Of a stretch of 41,051 bases of DNA, positions 27,175 through 35,959 are shown piece after piece. The notes beneath the pieces were generated by a model that worked only from the letters and a program-made list of their open reading frames with translations, was not told the origin of the DNA and did not search any database. The position numbers and the translations under genes are program-made. This DNA comes from Actinobacteria bacterium HGW-Actinobacteria-6. GTDB taxonomy: Bacteria > Actinomycetota > Coriobacteriia > Anaerosomatales > Anaerosomataceae. How positions within the stretch are numbered: position 1 is the first letter of the stretch; every line of letters starts with the position of its first letter. The stretch is from NCBI GenBank assembly GCA_002841295.1, contig PHEU01000017.1, positions 1 to 41,051 of the forward strand. The letters run 5' to 3'.

Positions 27175-27881
27175 GACCGGGCATCTCCGCTCTTCGGTGT
27201 GGGTTCGAACCGGTAACCGACGCCATGCACCGTATGGATGTACAGGAATGCCGAGGGATCCTCGATGGCCTGGCGCAGCCGACGGATGTGAACATCGATG
27301 GTTCGCGACGAGGGCAAGAAATCGTATCCCCAGACCTCACTTGCAAGCTTCTGGCGTGTCATCAGCATGCCCGGGCTTGATGCGAGCGACACGAGCAGCT
27401 GGAACTCTTTCAGGCGCAGTTTGACCGGAGTGCCGGCCACAGAGACGCGAACCTGAGCAGGTTCGATCACCAGGTCACCTGTTTCGATGACGGTGTGTTC
27501 GGTGAGCACCTGGCGTTCTTTCACGCGCCTGAGGTTTGCACGGACGCGGGCAAGGAGCTCTTCGATCGAGAACGGCTTTGTGATGTAGTCATCGGCTCCC
27601 GCATCAAGGCCACGAACCTTGTCACGCTCCTGGTCAAGTGCGGTCACCATGATGATGGCGACGTCTTTGTCGGTGCGGCGGAGTTGCTCGGCGAATTGGT
27701 AGCCGTCGATGCCGGGGAGCATGAGGTCGAGCAGGACCAGGTCGGGGAGTTGCTCTAAGGCAAGGGAGAGACCCGCGACACCATCGCTTGCGGTCAGGGT
27801 CTCAAATCCCGCCCGGCGCAGCGCGTAATCCACCGTCTGACGGATGATCGGATCATCCTCTACGACCAATACCTTGGACAC
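27171..27881 (-). CDS. phoB: Response regulator PhoB/PhoP (OmpR family)
   Basis: A 236-residue two-domain regulator. The receiver domain has the acidic pair in VVEDDP (residues 8-10), the phosphoacceptor Asp52 (LLDLMLPG), the Thr of MVTALD and the Lys of ITKPFS. The C-terminal winged-helix domain (about 140-225) is of the OmpR type, ending with RTIDVHIRRLRQAIED and VHGVGYRF. Phosphorylated by PhoR, it should bind the 11-base repeats at 27937-27975. The GTG at 27881 has GGAGGA 6 bases upstream. It is the first gene of the phoB-phoR pair and reads away from pstS. Confidence 0.9.
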   Translation of the reverse strand: MSKVLVVEDDPIIRQTVDYALRRAGFETLTASDGVAGLSLALEQLPDLVLLDLMLPGIDGYQFAEQLRRTDKDVAIIMVTALDQERDKVRGLDAGADDYITKPFSIEELLARVRANLRRVKERQVLTEHTVIETGDLVIEPAQVRVSVAGTPVKLRLKEFQLLVSLASSPGMLMTRQKLASEVWGYDFLPSSRTIDVHIRRLRQAIEDPSAFLYIHTVHGVGYRFEPTPKSGDARS

Positions 27882-27936
27882 GATTCCTCCAAGCGATGCC
27901 TGATGACGTATTCATCATGGACTGCTCGCGCCACAA

Positions 27937-27975
27937 TTCAAATAGATTTAACACATGTTTCACAAATTCGGTTGT
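27937..27975 (+). promoter_or_regulatory. Pho-box-like direct repeats upstream of pstS
   Basis: TTCAAA (27937-27942), TTAACA (27948-27953) and TTCACA (27959-27964) recur every 11 bases, with a degenerate fourth (GGTTGT, 27970-27975). Eleven-base spacing of TTCACA-like units is the known arrangement of PhoP/PhoB operators in Gram-positive bacteria. They lie between the divergent phoB and pstS genes, about 110 bases before pstS. Confidence 0.72.
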
Positions 27976-28084
27976 TGTTTTACAACGATGCAACCACTCG
28001 CGCCTGGCTGCTTCGTACGATGACCGTGCCCGGCAAAAGTTGTCGGTACAGCATTGAACTCAACATGAGGAGAGGATCAACAAC

Positions 28085-28954
28085 GTGAAGAAGCTTGTTG
28101 CATTCGGTCTGATCGCGGCACTGGCATTCGGTGCGCTCGGACTTGCGGGTTGCGGCAAGACCACGGCGGACAGCGCGTCGACAGACGCCACCGGCTCCGA
28201 GCTCACCGGTGTGATCAACGTCGAGGGTTCCGACACGCTGGTGAACGTTGCTACTGCATGGTCGCAGACGTTCATGGGGACCAACCCCGGCGTCATGATC
28301 TCGGTCAAGGGCGGCGGTTCCGGTACGGGTATCGCATCACTCATCAACAAGACGATCGACTTCGCGAACGCCTCACGCGAGATGAAGCAAGAAGAGATCG
28401 ACCAGGCCAAGGCCAATGGCGTGAACCCGGTCGAGTACACGGTGGCCCGCGACGGTATCGCGGTTGTGGTGAATCCGGCGAACGGTGTCGAGGATCTTAC
28501 GGTCGAGCAAATCGGCAAGATCTACCGAGGCGAGATCACGAACTGGATAGAGGTCGGCGGTGCCGATAAGGCCATCGTGATCCTATCGCGCGATTCCTCC
28601 TCCGGCACGTACGAGTACTTCAAGGAGGCCGTTGTCGGCAAGGACGTCAACTACGCCTCCTCTGCCAAGCTCCTGCCTTCGAACCAGGCGATCGTCGATG
28701 AGACAGCTGCCAACGACGCCGCCATCGGCTACGTGGGCGTGGGATACCTCGATGCGAAGGTCAAGGTCCTGAAGGTCGAGGGTGTCGCGGCGTCGATCGA
28801 GGCCGTGCTCGACGGCACGTACAAGATCAGCCGCGGCTTGTACATGTACAGCGACGGCGAGGCGACTGGTGTCATGAAGGCATATCTCGACTGGATACTC
28901 AGCGTCGACGGTCAGAAGGTCGTTGCAGATGAAGGCTTTGTTCCTGTCCAGTAA
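28085..28954 (+). CDS. pstS: Phosphate-binding lipoprotein PstS
   Basis: The 289-residue extracytoplasmic phosphate receptor of the Pst ABC transporter. It has a lipoprotein signal peptide with the lipobox LAGC and the lipidated Cys23, then the PstS phosphate site motifs GSDTL near residue 49, KGGGSGTGI, the NASREM loop and SRDSSSGTYEYF. The length is typical. The GTG at 28085 has a GGAGAGG site 8 bases upstream. It begins the pstSCAB operon; the nearly 200-base gap upstream holds the Pho repeats. Confidence 0.96.
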   Translation: MKKLVAFGLIAALAFGALGLAGCGKTTADSASTDATGSELTGVINVEGSDTLVNVATAWSQTFMGTNPGVMISVKGGGSGTGIASLINKTIDFANASREMKQEEIDQAKANGVNPVEYTVARDGIAVVVNPANGVEDLTVEQIGKIYRGEITNWIEVGGADKAIVILSRDSSSGTYEYFKEAVVGKDVNYASSAKLLPSNQAIVDETAANDAAIGYVGVGYLDAKVKVLKVEGVAASIEAVLDGTYKISRGLYMYSDGEATGVMKAYLDWILSVDGQKVVADEGFVPVQ

Positions 28955-28969
28955 GGCGGGATACATACT

Positions 28970-29899
28970 ATGGCGGTGACTCCCACCCATAAGGCGGGAC
29001 GGCGCCTCGGCCGTGCGACTCGACGTCGCGCGGTCGAGGCCGTTGTCCGTACGCTGATATATGCAGCAGGACTGCTGTCGATCGTGATCCTTGCTGCAAT
29101 CGCGATCTTCTTGGTTGTCGAGGCGCGGCAATCGATCGGCGAGATAGGCCTCGACAAGATGCTGTCGGGCACCCAGTGGTTCCCAACAGGCACGCCCAAA
29201 CTCTTCGGGTTCCTCCCGCTCATCGTGGGCACACTGGCGGTCACGGGCGTAGCGGTCGTTGTCTTCGTCCCAATCGGCATCGGCGCGTCCGTGTTCATCT
29301 CGGAATTCTCGGCGGGTTGGTTCAAGGAGGGCATGAAGTCGGTCATCGAGTTCATGGCAGCCGTGCCGTCCGTCGTGTACGGCTTCCTTGGCGTGGCCGT
29401 GGTCATTCCTTGGGTGAAAGCCACGTTCTCCCTGACTTCGGGCATGACGGCGCTGACCGGCGGGCTCGTTCTCGGCATCATGAGCCTCCCGACGGTCATT
29501 TCCATCTCCGAGGATGCGCTTCACGCGGTCCCCGACGCGCTGAGGCAAGGCTCGCTTGCGCTCGGCAACACGCGGTGGCAGACGGTCTACAAGGTCGTGG
29601 TGCCCTCGGCAAGCTCGGGCATCTTCGCCGGGGTCATGCTCGGCCTCGGCCGGGCGATCGGCGAAACGATGGCGGTGCTTATGCTCACCGGAAATGCGGC
29701 GGTGATGCCCACCAGTGTGTTCGAGTCGGTGCGCACGATGACGGGCACGATCGCCGCCGAGATGGGCGAGGTCGTGTACGGCGGACAGCATTACTCGGTG
29801 CTCTTCAGCGTGGGGCTCGTGCTGTTCGCGATAACCTTCCTGATCAACCTTGCGGCGGACCTGGTGCTTGAGCGCCAGCGGAAGAGGTGGCGCCGATGA
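28970..29899 (+). CDS. pstC: Phosphate ABC transporter permease PstC
   Basis: A 309-residue permease with about six membrane spans; the first lies at residues 28-50. It carries the binding-protein-dependent transport signature EDALHAVPDALRQGSLALGNTRWQ, in which the EAA-like loop contacts PstB. The N-terminal 25 residues are basic and cytoplasmic. It follows pstS by 15 bases, with only a weak GGCGGGA ribosome site. The stop overlaps the pstA start by four bases (ATGA). Confidence 0.95.
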   Translation: MAVTPTHKAGRRLGRATRRRAVEAVVRTLIYAAGLLSIVILAAIAIFLVVEARQSIGEIGLDKMLSGTQWFPTGTPKLFGFLPLIVGTLAVTGVAVVVFVPIGIGASVFISEFSAGWFKEGMKSVIEFMAAVPSVVYGFLGVAVVIPWVKATFSLTSGMTALTGGLVLGIMSLPTVISISEDALHAVPDALRQGSLALGNTRWQTVYKVVVPSASSGIFAGVMLGLGRAIGETMAVLMLTGNAAVMPTSVFESVRTMTGTIAAEMGEVVYGGQHYSVLFSVGLVLFAITFLINLAADLVLERQRKRWRR

Positions 29900-30765
29900 A
29901 TGACAGAGCTCGCCGTGCGCGTTCTGCCCGAAGGGTAGAGGCAGTCATGAAGGTCGTCACCGGTGCCTGCGTTGCCCTGGTAATCGGGGCGGCCATATTC
30001 ATCCTCGGAAAGATCGTCATTTCTGGCCTGCCTGGCATCAGCCTTGAGTTTCTGTTCTCCAAACCGGGGATGGGGATGCGTGCGGGCGGTATCTTCCCGA
30101 TCATCGTCGGCACGCTCATGCTGGTCACGCTGACGGCGGTCCTCGTGCTGCCCCTCGGCATCATGGCCGGCATCTACCTTGCCGAGTACGCCCCGAAGAA
30201 TCTCGTGACGCGCCTCGTGCGCCTCTCGATCGCGAACATGGCCGGCGTGCCGTCGATCGTGTACGGCCTCTTCGGCCTAGCGGTCTTCGTCCTGCTCATG
30301 CAGTTCGGCAAGTCGTTGCTTGCCTCGGCGCTGACGCTCACGTGCCTCACATTGCCCGTGATCATCACGTCTACCGAGGAAGCCCTGCGGCAGGTTCCAT
30401 CTGATCTTCGTCAGGCCGCACTTGCGCTCGGTGCCACGCGTTGGCGCTCGATTCACAAGGTCGTGCTTCCGGCAGCAGCTCCGGGGATCGTCACGGGTTC
30501 GATTCTTGGCCTGTCGCGCGCCGCTGGCGAGACGGCACCGATTCTCGTGACCGGCGCTGCGTTCTTCTTGCCGAAGTTGCCTGATTCGGTCAGTTCTCAG
30601 TACATGTCACTCCCGTATCACCTTTACGTGTTGGCTACGCAGGTCCCGAACGTACCCCCCGAGGTGACGTGGGGTACTGCATTCGTTCTCGTTGCCGGTG
30701 TAAGCACTGTTAGCATGATCGCCGGCGCGTGGCGCTCGGTCCAAAGGAGGAAGGTCAAGTGGTGA
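29896..30765 (+). CDS. pstA: Phosphate ABC transporter permease PstA
   Basis: A 289-residue permease partner of PstC with six predicted spans and the matching EAA loop ([19 protein letters not shown]). The family block [17 protein letters not shown] and [16 protein letters not shown] are present. The ATG at 29896 sits in an ATGA overlap with pstC and has GGAAGAGG 8 bases upstream; the in-frame GTG at 29887 would add three residues. Confidence 0.95.
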   Translation: MNDRARRARSARRVEAVMKVVTGACVALVIGAAIFILGKIVISGLPGISLEFLFSKPGMGMRAGGIFPIIVGTLMLVTLTAVLVLPLGIMAGIYLAEYAPKNLVTRLVRLSIANMAGVPSIVYGLFGLAVFVLLMQFGKSLLASALTLTCLTLPVIITSTEEALRQVPSDLRQAALALGATRWRSIHKVVLPAAAPGIVTGSILGLSRAAGETAPILVTGAAFFLPKLPDSVSSQYMSLPYHLYVLATQVPNVPPEVTWGTAFVLVAGVSTVSMIAGAWRSVQRRKVKW

Positions 30766-31625
30766 TGTCTGCGGCTTTTGAAGAGATCGCGATGGATACA
30801 CCCGCCGGGGCCGAAGTGCAGTCACGAGCCCGTACGATCGGTGCTGACGCGGTGTCAGGTAGCTTCGCGCTCAGTGATGTCTCCGTTGCCTATGGGAACG
30901 AGACCGTGCTCGCCGGCGTGAACATGCTCGTGCCGTCACGCTCGGTCACCGCACTCATTGGCCCGTCCGGCTGCGGCAAATCCACACTGCTTCGGTGCTT
31001 GAATCGCATGAACGATGAGATCGGTCGGGTCCGGGTCGGCGGAACCATCACGCTTGATGGCCAGGATATCTACGAGAAGACGCTCGATCCGGTCGACTTG
31101 CGCATGCGGGTCGGGCAAGTGTTCCAGCGTCCCAACCCTTTCCCGATGTCGCTCTATGACAACGTCGCGTTTGGCCCTCGCACCCAGGGAATTCGGAAGC
31201 GCGGCGAACTCGACGCCATCGTCGAGGAGGCGCTCACCGACGCTGCGCTCTGGGGCGAGGTCAAGAAGCACTTGAAGAAGCACGCGTTCGAGCTCTCCGG
31301 CGGTCAGCAGCAGCGGCTGTGCATTGCCCGTGCGCTTGCGACCAAGCCGGAAGTATTGCTGATGGACGAGCCGGCCTCGGCACTCGATCCGATCTCGACG
31401 CAGCAGATCGAGGACACCATTGCCGAGCTCAAAGACATGGTCACGATCGTTATCGTCACGCATAACATGCAGCAGGCAGCGCGTATCTCGGACCAGACTG
31501 CGTTCATGCTTCGCGAGTCAATGGATGAGCCGGCGCACCTGGTTGAGATGGGCGAGACGAAGCGGATGTTCACGAATCCTGATGACAAGCGAACCGAGTC
31601 ATACATTACCGGTCGGTTCGGCTAG
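30759..31625 (+). CDS. pstB: Phosphate ABC transporter ATPase PstB
   Basis: The ATP-binding subunit that drives phosphate import (about 288 residues). It has the Walker A motif GPSGCGKST, the PstB-specific CLNRMNDE, the Q-loop [11 protein letters not shown], the ABC signature LSGGQQQR, Walker [14 protein letters not shown] and the H-loop [13 protein letters not shown]. The N-terminus carries about 35 extra residues before the core. Three in-frame starts lie side by side (GTG 30759, GTG 30762, ATG 30765); the first is taken because AGGAGG (30745-30750) is 8 bases upstream. It overlaps pstA by a few bases. phoU, usually next, is absent here. Confidence 0.95.
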   Translation: MVMSAAFEEIAMDTPAGAEVQSRARTIGADAVSGSFALSDVSVAYGNETVLAGVNMLVPSRSVTALIGPSGCGKSTLLRCLNRMNDEIGRVRVGGTITLDGQDIYEKTLDPVDLRMRVGQVFQRPNPFPMSLYDNVAFGPRTQGIRKRGELDAIVEEALTDAALWGEVKKHLKKHAFELSGGQQQRLCIARALATKPEVLLMDEPASALDPISTQQIEDTIAELKDMVTIVIVTHNMQQAARISDQTAFMLRESMDEPAHLVEMGETKRMFTNPDDKRTESYITGRFG

Positions 31626-31647
31626 GCCGGTACGCCGCTGGATAACA

Positions 31648-31685
31648 GAACGGCCCACCTGGGGGAGGTGGGCCGTTCCTGTTTT
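31648..31685 (+). terminator. Terminator of the pst operon
   Basis: A perfect 13-base stem (GAACGGCCCACCT at 31648-31660, complement at 31666-31678) with a GGGGG loop is followed by CTGTTTT, a good intrinsic terminator 22 bases after the pstB stop. Confidence 0.88.
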
Positions 31686-31710
31686 CCAGGTAACCCCGGA
31701 AATCAAACGA

Positions 31711-31730
31711 GGCGCGTGGGGGGACGCGCC
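31711..31730 (+). other. Second hairpin downstream of pst
   Basis: GGCGCGT (31711-31717) and ACGCGCC (31724-31730) enclose a G6 loop, 25 bases after the pst terminator. It has no U-run. The rest of the gap up to the aldo/keto reductase (31731-31864) is G-rich and holds a possible TAAAAT -10 box at 31830-31835 without a clear -35. Confidence 0.35.
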
Positions 31731-31864
31731 CCGTTCTGTTGAGCGGCGGGCCCCGCATCCGAGGGGGGAGGGATTGGAGCGGGTCGCTCTGCTCAAGAAA
31801 CAGAAAGCAACGAGCGTGCCAAGACTGGGTAAAATGAAAGGCATACCGACAGGAGAGGAATTCC

Positions 31865-32812
31865 ATGGAGCGCGTTTGGCTGCCAGCCCTTGGGAGAGAT
31901 GTATCGCGAGTCGCACTTGGCACCTGGTCAATGGGTGGCTGGATGTGGGGCGGAGCCGACAAGGATGCCGCGCGCGCAACCATCGAGCGCGCCCTTGATC
32001 TTGGTATCGACATCATAGACACCGCCCCGGTGTACGGGTTCGGGTTATCCGAGGAGTTGCTCGGCGGGATCATTGATGAGCGCGGTTGCCGCGAGCAGGT
32101 CGTGATCGCTACGAAACTTGGACTTTCGTGGGACGCCCGGCATGAACCCTGGCGAGACACCTCCGCGGAGCGCATCCGTGAAGAGGTCGTGGCGTCGCTT
32201 GCCCGGCTGAGGACCGACTACATCGATATCTATCAGGTGCACTGGCCGGATGTGAGTGTTCCCTTTGAGGAAACTGCCGCCGAGCTGCGGATGCTTGTCG
32301 ATGAGGGTCTCGTTCGCGCGATCGGCGTCTGTAACTACTCCGTGGAGCAGATGGAGTCGTTCTGCCCGGGCGGGCGCCTGGACACCACTCAGTTCCGCTA
32401 CAACCTCTTCGAGCGTGCGGCCGAGGCGGACGTGCTCCCGTTCAGTCGCGAACGCGGCCTTGCGACCATGGCATACAGTCCGCTTGCGAGGGGGTTGCTC
32501 AGTGGGTCGATGAAGCCCGGTCACGAGGCGACCGATCATGCGCGTCGGGGCGAGATGTTCCATGGCGATGCATACGCGAAGCACCTCTCGGCAGTGGCAC
32601 GACTCGACGCATTCGCGCAGGAATCGTACGGGCGTCGGGTCATCCACCTTGCGATGCGGTGGCTGCTCGATCAGCCGGGACTCACCATCGCGCTCTGGGG
32701 CGCGAGGAAGCCGGAGCAGCTTGAGGCCGCCTCTGGTGTCGAAGGGTTCACGCTCGATGCGACGGCGATGACCGAGATAGATCGCATTCTTGCCGAGGAG
32801 CTCGGCGACTGA
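31865..32812 (+). CDS. Aldo/keto reductase
   Basis: A 315-residue NAD(P)H-dependent oxidoreductase of the aldo/keto reductase superfamily, with the complete catalytic tetrad Asp52, Tyr57 (DTAPVYGFG), Lys84 (ATKLG) and His126 (QVHWPD). The length and the motif GLSEELLGG match the bacterial general-stress type (YhdN/IolS-like). The true substrate is unknown. AGGAGAGG (31851-31858) lies 6 bases before the ATG. The gene is alone on its strand and converges with an MFS transporter, one base apart from its end. Confidence 0.93.
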   Translation: MERVWLPALGRDVSRVALGTWSMGGWMWGGADKDAARATIERALDLGIDIIDTAPVYGFGLSEELLGGIIDERGCREQVVIATKLGLSWDARHEPWRDTSAERIREEVVASLARLRTDYIDIYQVHWPDVSVPFEETAAELRMLVDEGLVRAIGVCNYSVEQMESFCPGGRLDTTQFRYNLFERAAEADVLPFSRERGLATMAYSPLARGLLSGSMKPGHEATDHARRGEMFHGDAYAKHLSAVARLDAFAQESYGRRVIHLAMRWLLDQPGLTIALWGARKPEQLEAASGVEGFTLDATAMTEIDRILAEELGD

Positions 32813-32813
32813 C

Positions 32814-34160
32814 TCAGCAGCGGGTATCTTCCGGACACAGAAGCCTCGGGCGCATGAGCAGCACACCCGAGTAGCCGAGCAGCACGATCGCGCCGGCGAA
32901 GATAGCCCACGTCACGCCGATGATATCTCCCAGGGCTCCGAAGGCGAGCGATCCAAACGGCATCATGCCCATGAAACAGATGACGAACAGCGCCATCACG
33001 CGACCCCTGAGCTCATTAGGGACGGCCGTTTGCAGGTTCGTGTTGATGCTCGATACACACGCCAAGAACGCGGCGCCGAGTAGTACGAGCATCACGGCTG
33101 TGATCACATAGGTGCGCGAGAATGCGAGCACGAAAATGCCGAGCGCCATCGAGACGAGCGCGTAGCGGATGATGCGCTCACGCCGTACGCTTCTTGGCAA
33201 TGACGCGACCGCCAGAGCTCCGATGAGCGCTCCCATGCCGTTGAAACCCATGAGTGAGGAGTATCCTGCGCTGCCGAGTTTGAGCGTCTGAGCGGCGAGC
33301 ACCGGCAAGAGCGTCATGAATGGCATCCCGAAGATAGTGAGCATTACGGCAGTGAGCAGGTGCATCGCCACATGCGGATGCTGCCTCGCGTAGCTGAAGC
33401 CCGCAATGAGCTTCCTGAAGGCCGATTCGCCATCTTTAGACACATGCTTCTCTTGCTTCGGTCGAATCACCGCGAGGGCCCAGATGACGAAGATGAAGCT
33501 CACGCCGTTCACGATGAACACCATCGTGATACCGAGCTGTTCATTGGACTGGAAGGCGGCGATGATGGCGGCGGTCACGAGCGGCCCCACGAGCCGCGCA
33601 GCGTTGAACTGCGCGGAGCTGAGCGCGATCGCATTCAGGAGCGATGAGCGCGGCACCAAATCGGGCACCATGGCCTGCCACGACGGGAACATGAACGCCG
33701 ACACGACGCCGCCGGCGAGCGACAAGCCGTAGATCCACCCCATGGTGATGTGCCCGGACTGGTTGAGGTATGCGAATGCAGCGGCCTGACCCATGAGGAC
33801 GACCTGTGCCCATATGAGCAGCTTGCGGCGATCCACCTGGTCGGCGAGCGACCCGGCGAAGATGGTCAGCACGAAGATGGGTATGCCCGAAAGGAAGTTC
33901 ACCATGCCGAGCGACGAGGAGGACTTCGTCAGCTGATACACAACCCAGCCGAGGGCGACGGTCTGTGTCCAGGTTCCGATGTTCGACAGAAGCGCCCCGA
34001 AGAAGAAGTACGTGTAGTCGCGGTGCGTGAATGACTCAAACGTGCGGATCCCGCGGAGGATACGGCGCGGCGGACTCGCTACGTCAGCGGAACTCGTTGG
34101 GGTGTCCTCGGGTAGTGGAGCCTGGGGTTCGTCCATCTTCGTGAGGGGATGATGAGTCAT
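32814..34160 (-). CDS. MFS transporter, EntS/MFS_3-type exporter
   Basis: A 448-residue major facilitator superfamily protein with about 12 membrane spans and a disordered, Pro/Thr-rich cytoplasmic head of about 35 residues. It resembles the EntS-like exporter group: FFFGALLSNIGTWTQTVALGWVVYQLT in the first span, the A-like loop GSLADQVDRRKLL, and the second-half counterpart ALGIFVLAFSRT. What it exports is not predictable. The start is the ATG at 34160, with AGGAGA 9 bases upstream; the in-frame TTG at 34184 overlaps the neighbouring terminator. It may be co-transcribed past that terminator from the glutamate-synthase-like gene by read-through. Confidence 0.88.
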   Translation of the reverse strand: MTHHPLTKMDEPQAPLPEDTPTSSADVASPPRRILRGIRTFESFTHRDYTYFFFGALLSNIGTWTQTVALGWVVYQLTKSSSSLGMVNFLSGIPIFVLTIFAGSLADQVDRRKLLIWAQVVLMGQAAAFAYLNQSGHITMGWIYGLSLAGGVVSAFMFPSWQAMVPDLVPRSSLLNAIALSSAQFNAARLVGPLVTAAIIAAFQSNEQLGITMVFIVNGVSFIFVIWALAVIRPKQEKHVSKDGESAFRKLIAGFSYARQHPHVAMHLLTAVMLTIFGMPFMTLLPVLAAQTLKLGSAGYSSLMGFNGMGALIGALAVASLPRSVRRERIIRYALVSMALGIFVLAFSRTYVITAVMLVLLGAAFLACVSSINTNLQTAVPNELRGRVMALFVICFMGMMPFGSLAFGALGDIIGVTWAIFAGAIVLLGYSGVLLMRPRLLCPEDTRC

Positions 34161-34184
34161 GGTGCCGATTCTCCTGTAATTCAA

Positions 34185-34217
34185 AGCGTCGCCCCCGGGA
34201 TTCCCGGGGGCGACGCT
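34185..34217 (-). terminator. Terminator of the glutamate-synthase-like gene
   Basis: Two perfect 16-base arms (34185-34200 and 34202-34217, AGCGTCGCCCCCGGGA and complement) form one of the longest palindromes in the window. Read on the minus strand it lies 28 bases after the stop and is followed by TTTGAATT. Confidence 0.8.
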
Positions 34218-34244
34218 GATTCGCGCCGAAACAGTAGTCTACAC

Positions 34245-35837
34245 CTAGCCGCTGATGATTCGCATGGCCTCTTCGCGCTGTACGTCCATGACGTACGTGA
34301 GTCCAGACACCCGTGCGGCTTCTTCGCTGAGCGCGAAGACATCGCCTCGGGTAATCGACGGCAGGTCGAACTTGCGGCTACCGCTCATGAATTGCTGCAA
34401 GCCCACCTTGAGCTTGTCGCTGAATGTGTAGAGCGCGATTGCGCCGAGCGGGATGTTCTCGACCTCGGCACCGTACTTGGTCTTGAGGGTCTCGTAGCTA
34501 ACGAAGATTTCCTCTTTCGTGCCGCCGAACTCCGATACGGTCTTGGGGAGGTTCTGCTCCTTCATCCAGATCTCGATGTTCTTGCCAACGAACCCGGGAA
34601 TCATGAGTGCGCGACCCATGCATACCGCTTTCGTGTGAGGTGCGCCCATCGCCAGTACTTTGTAGACGTGGTCTTCAGTCGAGAAGCCGCCAGCGATCGC
34701 GATATCCGGGATGTAGGCGTTCTCGCACTCGCGCAGTTTGTTGACGAGTTCATTGGTCATGCACTGCAGATAGAAGGTGGGAATGCCCCACTCTTCCATC
34801 ATGCGCCAAGGGCTCATCCCGGTTCCGCCTGGGGCACCATCGATGGTGAGAAGGTCGATGCGCGCGTTGCTGGCCCACTTGATCGCCATGGCTAGCTCGC
34901 GCATTCCGTATGCGCCGGTCTTAAGCGTCACTCGCTTTGCACCGAGGTCGCGCAGTCGCTGTACCTCGGCATAGAAGCCCTCTTCATCGATGAAGCCCAG
35001 GCGGGAGTGGCGCTCGAACTGTCGGATAGCTCCGTCGTTGTAAGCCGCTACGATGGACGGGTCGCTCGGATCGGGTGTGACGAGGTAGCCTCGGCCCTGC
35101 AGCTCGAGGGCACGTTCCAGCGAGTTGACCTTGATCTCGCCGCCAATGCACTTGGCACCCTGGCCCCATTTGAGCTCGACAGTCTCGACTCCGAGCTTCT
35201 CGATCACATACTCGGCCACGCCGAGGCGGGTGTCCTCGACGTTGATCTGCACGAGGATGTCGCCATATCCCTCATGGTAGCGGCGGTAGTTCTCCACGCG
35301 GCGCGCCATGTCAGGAGCCTTGGCGACCTTGCCCTTGCTGTCGAGTTCGAGGAGAGGGTCGATGCCGCAGACGTTCTCACCGCATACCAGCGAAATCCCG
35401 CTGATGGCGGCGCCAACTGCGAAATGCTCCCAGTTCTTGCGGGCAATCTCCGTTGAGCCAAGCGCGCCGGTGAAGATCGGGACGCGCATCTTCACCTTGT
35501 TGACGTCACCGAAGACCGTCTCCGTGTTGGCATGTGGGAAGAGTGTGTTGTCCGAGTCGCCCACGGCGCCGCCAGGGAGTCCGGCTGCACCCAGCGCGTA
35601 TCCCATGATGTTGAGATGCGAGTAGTCGACCGGGTAGTCCTTGTCGCCGCCGGCGGTTATCTCGCCGAACGGACCAGGATAGATGACCTCGCGGCCCCGG
35701 AAGGAGGCCTTGAAGACCTCGCAGTTGCCGCGGCATCCGTCGATGCATCGGGTGCAGATGCCCGAGGCGGGAGCCACATCCCGGGAACGGTTCGAGGTCT
35801 GCGTCGCGTCGTTCGCGTTCGGCCGCTGCATGGTCAT
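34245..35837 (-). CDS. FMN-binding glutamate synthase-like protein with Cys-rich head
   Basis: This 530-residue protein corresponds to the FMN and 2-oxoglutarate domain of glutamate synthase (GltB central part), without the glutaminase domain. Visible are the TGALGSTEIARKNWEHFAVGA region, the flavin-binding LVQINVEDTRLG and GQGAKCIGGEIKV, and IDGAPGGTGMSPWRMMEEWGIP. In front lies a short cysteine-rich segment (ICTRCIDGCRGNCEVFK, residues about 27-43; C-x2-C-x3-C-x3-C) that looks like an iron-sulfur site. It is divergent from glutamine synthetase and shares its GlnR-like operator, so a role in ammonia assimilation is likely; it would need a separate ammonia or electron source. The ATG at 35837 is taken because GGGGGT lies 6 bases upstream; the in-frame GTG at 35870 has none. 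Confidence 0.88.
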   Translation of the reverse strand: MTMQRPNANDATQTSNRSRDVAPASGICTRCIDGCRGNCEVFKASFRGREVIYPGPFGEITAGGDKDYPVDYSHLNIMGYALGAAGLPGGAVGDSDNTLFPHANTETVFGDVNKVKMRVPIFTGALGSTEIARKNWEHFAVGAAISGISLVCGENVCGIDPLLELDSKGKVAKAPDMARRVENYRRYHEGYGDILVQINVEDTRLGVAEYVIEKLGVETVELKWGQGAKCIGGEIKVNSLERALELQGRGYLVTPDPSDPSIVAAYNDGAIRQFERHSRLGFIDEEGFYAEVQRLRDLGAKRVTLKTGAYGMRELAMAIKWASNARIDLLTIDGAPGGTGMSPWRMMEEWGIPTFYLQCMTNELVNKLRECENAYIPDIAIAGGFSTEDHVYKVLAMGAPHTKAVCMGRALMIPGFVGKNIEIWMKEQNLPKTVSEFGGTKEEIFVSYETLKTKYGAEVENIPLGAIALYTFSDKLKVGLQQFMSGSRKFDLPSITRGDVFALSEEAARVSGLTYVMDVQREEAMRIISG

Positions 35838-35893
35838 ACAAAAACCCCCAAGTTTCGTGAAGGCCCTCACGGGCCATATCGATTTCGGCTATC

Positions 35894-35931
35894 GTAACGT
35901 ATCAGAAACATCGGAGAAATGCCTACGCAAC
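35894..35931. promoter_or_regulatory. GlnR-like operator between gltB-like and glnA
   Basis: GTAAC-N6-GAAAC-N6-GAAAT-N6-GCAAC (starts at 35894, 35905, 35916, 35927) fits the actinobacterial GlnR box gTnAC-n6-GaAAC repeated at 11 bases, exactly in the first half and with one or two changes in the second. It lies 29 bases before glnA and 57 bases before the divergent gene. Confidence 0.68.
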
Positions 35932-35959
35932 ACAAGACAGTGAAAGCCGAGGAGGAACG

